From NCBI GenBank assembly GCA_031394045.1, contig JANMWN010000156.1:1-22443 (forward strand): DNA of 22,443 nucleotides. Direction: 5' to 3'. The notes beneath the pieces are model-generated. The model worked only from the letters and a program-made list of their open reading frames with translations. It was not told where the DNA came from and ran no database searches. Of this stretch, positions 21,265-22,443 are shown in pieces. The stretch's first letter is position 1; every line of letters starts with the position of its first letter. Both the position numbers and the translations under genes were made by a program. Source of the stretch: JANYIP01 sp031394045 (GTDB lineage: Bacteria; Actinomycetota; Actinomycetes; Prado026).

Positions 21265-22443
21265 TCAGGTCGTCGTAGGTCTCCCTGCGTACCACGGCCC
21301 GCGCGGCGCCGTCGGAGCAGAACACCACCGGCGGGCGCAGGGCACCGTTGTAGTTGTTCGCCATCGTCATGCAGTACGCGCCGGTGACGGGTACGGCCAC
21401 CAGGTCACCGACGCGCGGGTCCGACAGCGGGACGCCTGCGATCAGCCGGTCGCCCGACTCGCAGTGCCGGCCGACCAGGTCGACGACCTCGCCGCCGCCG
21501 AGCCGGTTCGCGACGGTGGCCTCGAACCGTTGCTGGTAGAGCGAGACCTCGAGGTTGTCGCCCATCCCGCCGTCGACCGCGACGAACGTCGTCGCGCCGC
21601 GCTTGACGGTGAGCACGCGGTAGAGCGTGAGGCCGGCGTGCGCGACCAGCGAGCGGCCAGGCTCGATCAGGATGCGGGCGCCGCTGGGCAGGTGCTCGCG
21701 GGCGGCGTCGGTCAGAGCTCCCACGTAGTCGGCGACGGTCGGCGGGTGCTCGGTGTACGTGTACCGGACGCCGAGCCCGCCGCCGAGGTCGTACACGTCG
21801 AAGTCGCCGAGCGCGGCAGCGGCCTCGGCTGCCCGGGCCAGCGGTTCGGCGTCGAGGATCTGCGAGCCGACGTGCACGTGGATGCCGTCCAGGCGCAGCC
21901 GGTCCGACCCGCGCAGCCGCTCGACCGCAGCCTTGGCGTCCGCGGGGGAGAGCCCGAACTTCGAGCCCTCGTGCCCGGTCGCGACGGCGGCGTGCGTCTC
22001 GGCCCGGATGCCGGGGATCAGCCGCACCAGGACGGCCTGCTCGTCGGTGACCAGGCGCTCGAGCCGGTCGATGTCGTCGAAGTTGTCGACGACGACGGTG
22101 CCGACGCCGGTGCGTACGGCCATCTCGAGGTCGGTGTCGGACTTGGCGTTCCCGTGCATGACGATGTCGCGGGCGGGTACGCCACCGGCCAGGGCCAGGA
22201 CGAGCTCACCGGCGCCGGCGACGTCGACGCCGAGCCCTTCCTCCGCCATGACGCGGTACCCCGCCGTGCAGGGGAACGACTTCGACGCGAAGACCACCTG
22301 CGAGCTCGGCCAGCGCGACGACAGCTCGTCGCGGAACTCCCTGGCCCGCGCGCGCAGGGCGGTCTCGTCGACGACGTACGCCGGGGTACCGAACTGCTTG
22401 GCGACGTCGTCGAGCCGTACGCCCCCGACGACGAGCATCCCGT
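21245..22443 (-). CDS. lysA: Diaminopimelate decarboxylase-type enzyme, 5' end cut by window edge
   Basis: PLP fold III decarboxylase converting meso-diaminopimelate to lysine. At least 397 residues are visible. PLP lysine K53 (VVFASKSF), HVHVGSQ (187-193), GGGLGVRY (219-226), EPGRSLV (259-265), catalytic C326 in CESGD and GAYCMTMANNYN (353-364) are in order. An in-frame ATG at 22438 gives MLVVGGVRLDD, but homologues carry further N-terminal sequence and the upstream codon reads as glycine. The real start is therefore probably outside the window. Residue numbers count from that ATG. Neighbours are an epimerase and a Gfo/Idh gene rather than hom-thrC, the usual actinobacterial partners. It could be a second or divergent DAP-decarboxylase-like enzyme. 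Confidence 0.9.
   Translation of the reverse strand, partial: GMLVVGGVRLDDVAKQFGTPAYVVDETALRARAREFRDELSSRWPSSQVVFASKSFPCTAGYRVMAEEGLGVDVAGAGELVLALAGGVPARDIVMHGNAKSDTDLEMAVRTGVGTVVVDNFDDIDRLERLVTDEQAVLVRLIPGIRAETHAAVATGHEGSKFGLSPADAKAAVERLRGSDRLRLDGIHVHVGSQILDAEPLARAAEAAAALGDFDVYDLGGGLGVRYTYTEHPPTVADYVGALTDAAREHLPSGARILIEPGRSLVAHAGLTLYRVLTVKRGATTFVAVDGGMGDNLEVSLYQQRFEATVANRLGGGEVVDLVGRHCESGDRLIAGVPLSDPRVGDLVAVPVTGAYCMTMANNYNGALRPPVVFCSDGAARAVVRRETYDDLTRRDLP

Overview
The window is high-GC DNA with GC-ending codons and frequent GTG starts. The gene order carD, ispD, ispF, cysS, rlmB beside a RegX3-type regulator, together with a mycothiol-type (TIGR03086) enzyme, points to an Actinomycetota chromosome. 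Family or genus cannot be fixed from the sequence alone. I see no phage, transposase, CRISPR array, integrase or rRNA. No gene-free stretch exceeds about 200 bases.

Left part (1-8714). The 3' end of a RegX3-like response regulator converges on a minus-strand group: a LpqE-like lipoprotein, a UbiA-family prenyltransferase and a membrane-anchored thioredoxin-fold protein, the last two joined by a GTGA overlap. Divergent from these is a plus-strand core block: carD, a membrane PIN/TRAM protein, ispD and ispF (MEP isoprenoid pathway), cysS and rlmB. A strong hairpin with a UACG loop lies between carD and the PIN/TRAM gene. cysS appears to have its own leaderless promoter.

Middle part (8742-14177). 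On the minus strand are a DUF4032 kinase-like protein, an MsiK/UgpC-type sugar-importer ATPase and an extracellular solute-binding lipoprotein, with no permease genes beside them. Divergent is a group II PLP-dependent amino-acid decarboxylase with a predicted leaderless GTG start. It is followed by tRNA-Thr(TGT).

Right part (14178-22443). This is an accessory-looking run of mostly minus-strand enzymes: a PAPS sulfotransferase next to a VOC-family protein and an AraC regulator; an aminoglycoside-phosphotransferase-like protein; a plus-strand SRPBCC protein; a TIGR03086 mycothiol-dependent-type enzyme coupled by a GTGA overlap to a PIG-L deacetylase (MshB/Mca family); a sugar-type Gfo/Idh oxidoreductase with an NAD-dependent epimerase; and a lysA-type decarboxylase cut by the window edge.

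The most notable non-coding signals are: four genes where a TANNNT box is followed by exactly six bases and then the start codon with no ribosome site (cysS, the decarboxylase, araC-type, epimerase); a 63-base long-stem inverted repeat at 19058-19120 with a competing smaller stem; and a nested 50-base inverted repeat just after the tRNA. The most interesting gene pairing is the coupled TIGR03086/PIG-L pair, a possible two-step mycothiol-linked detoxification unit.
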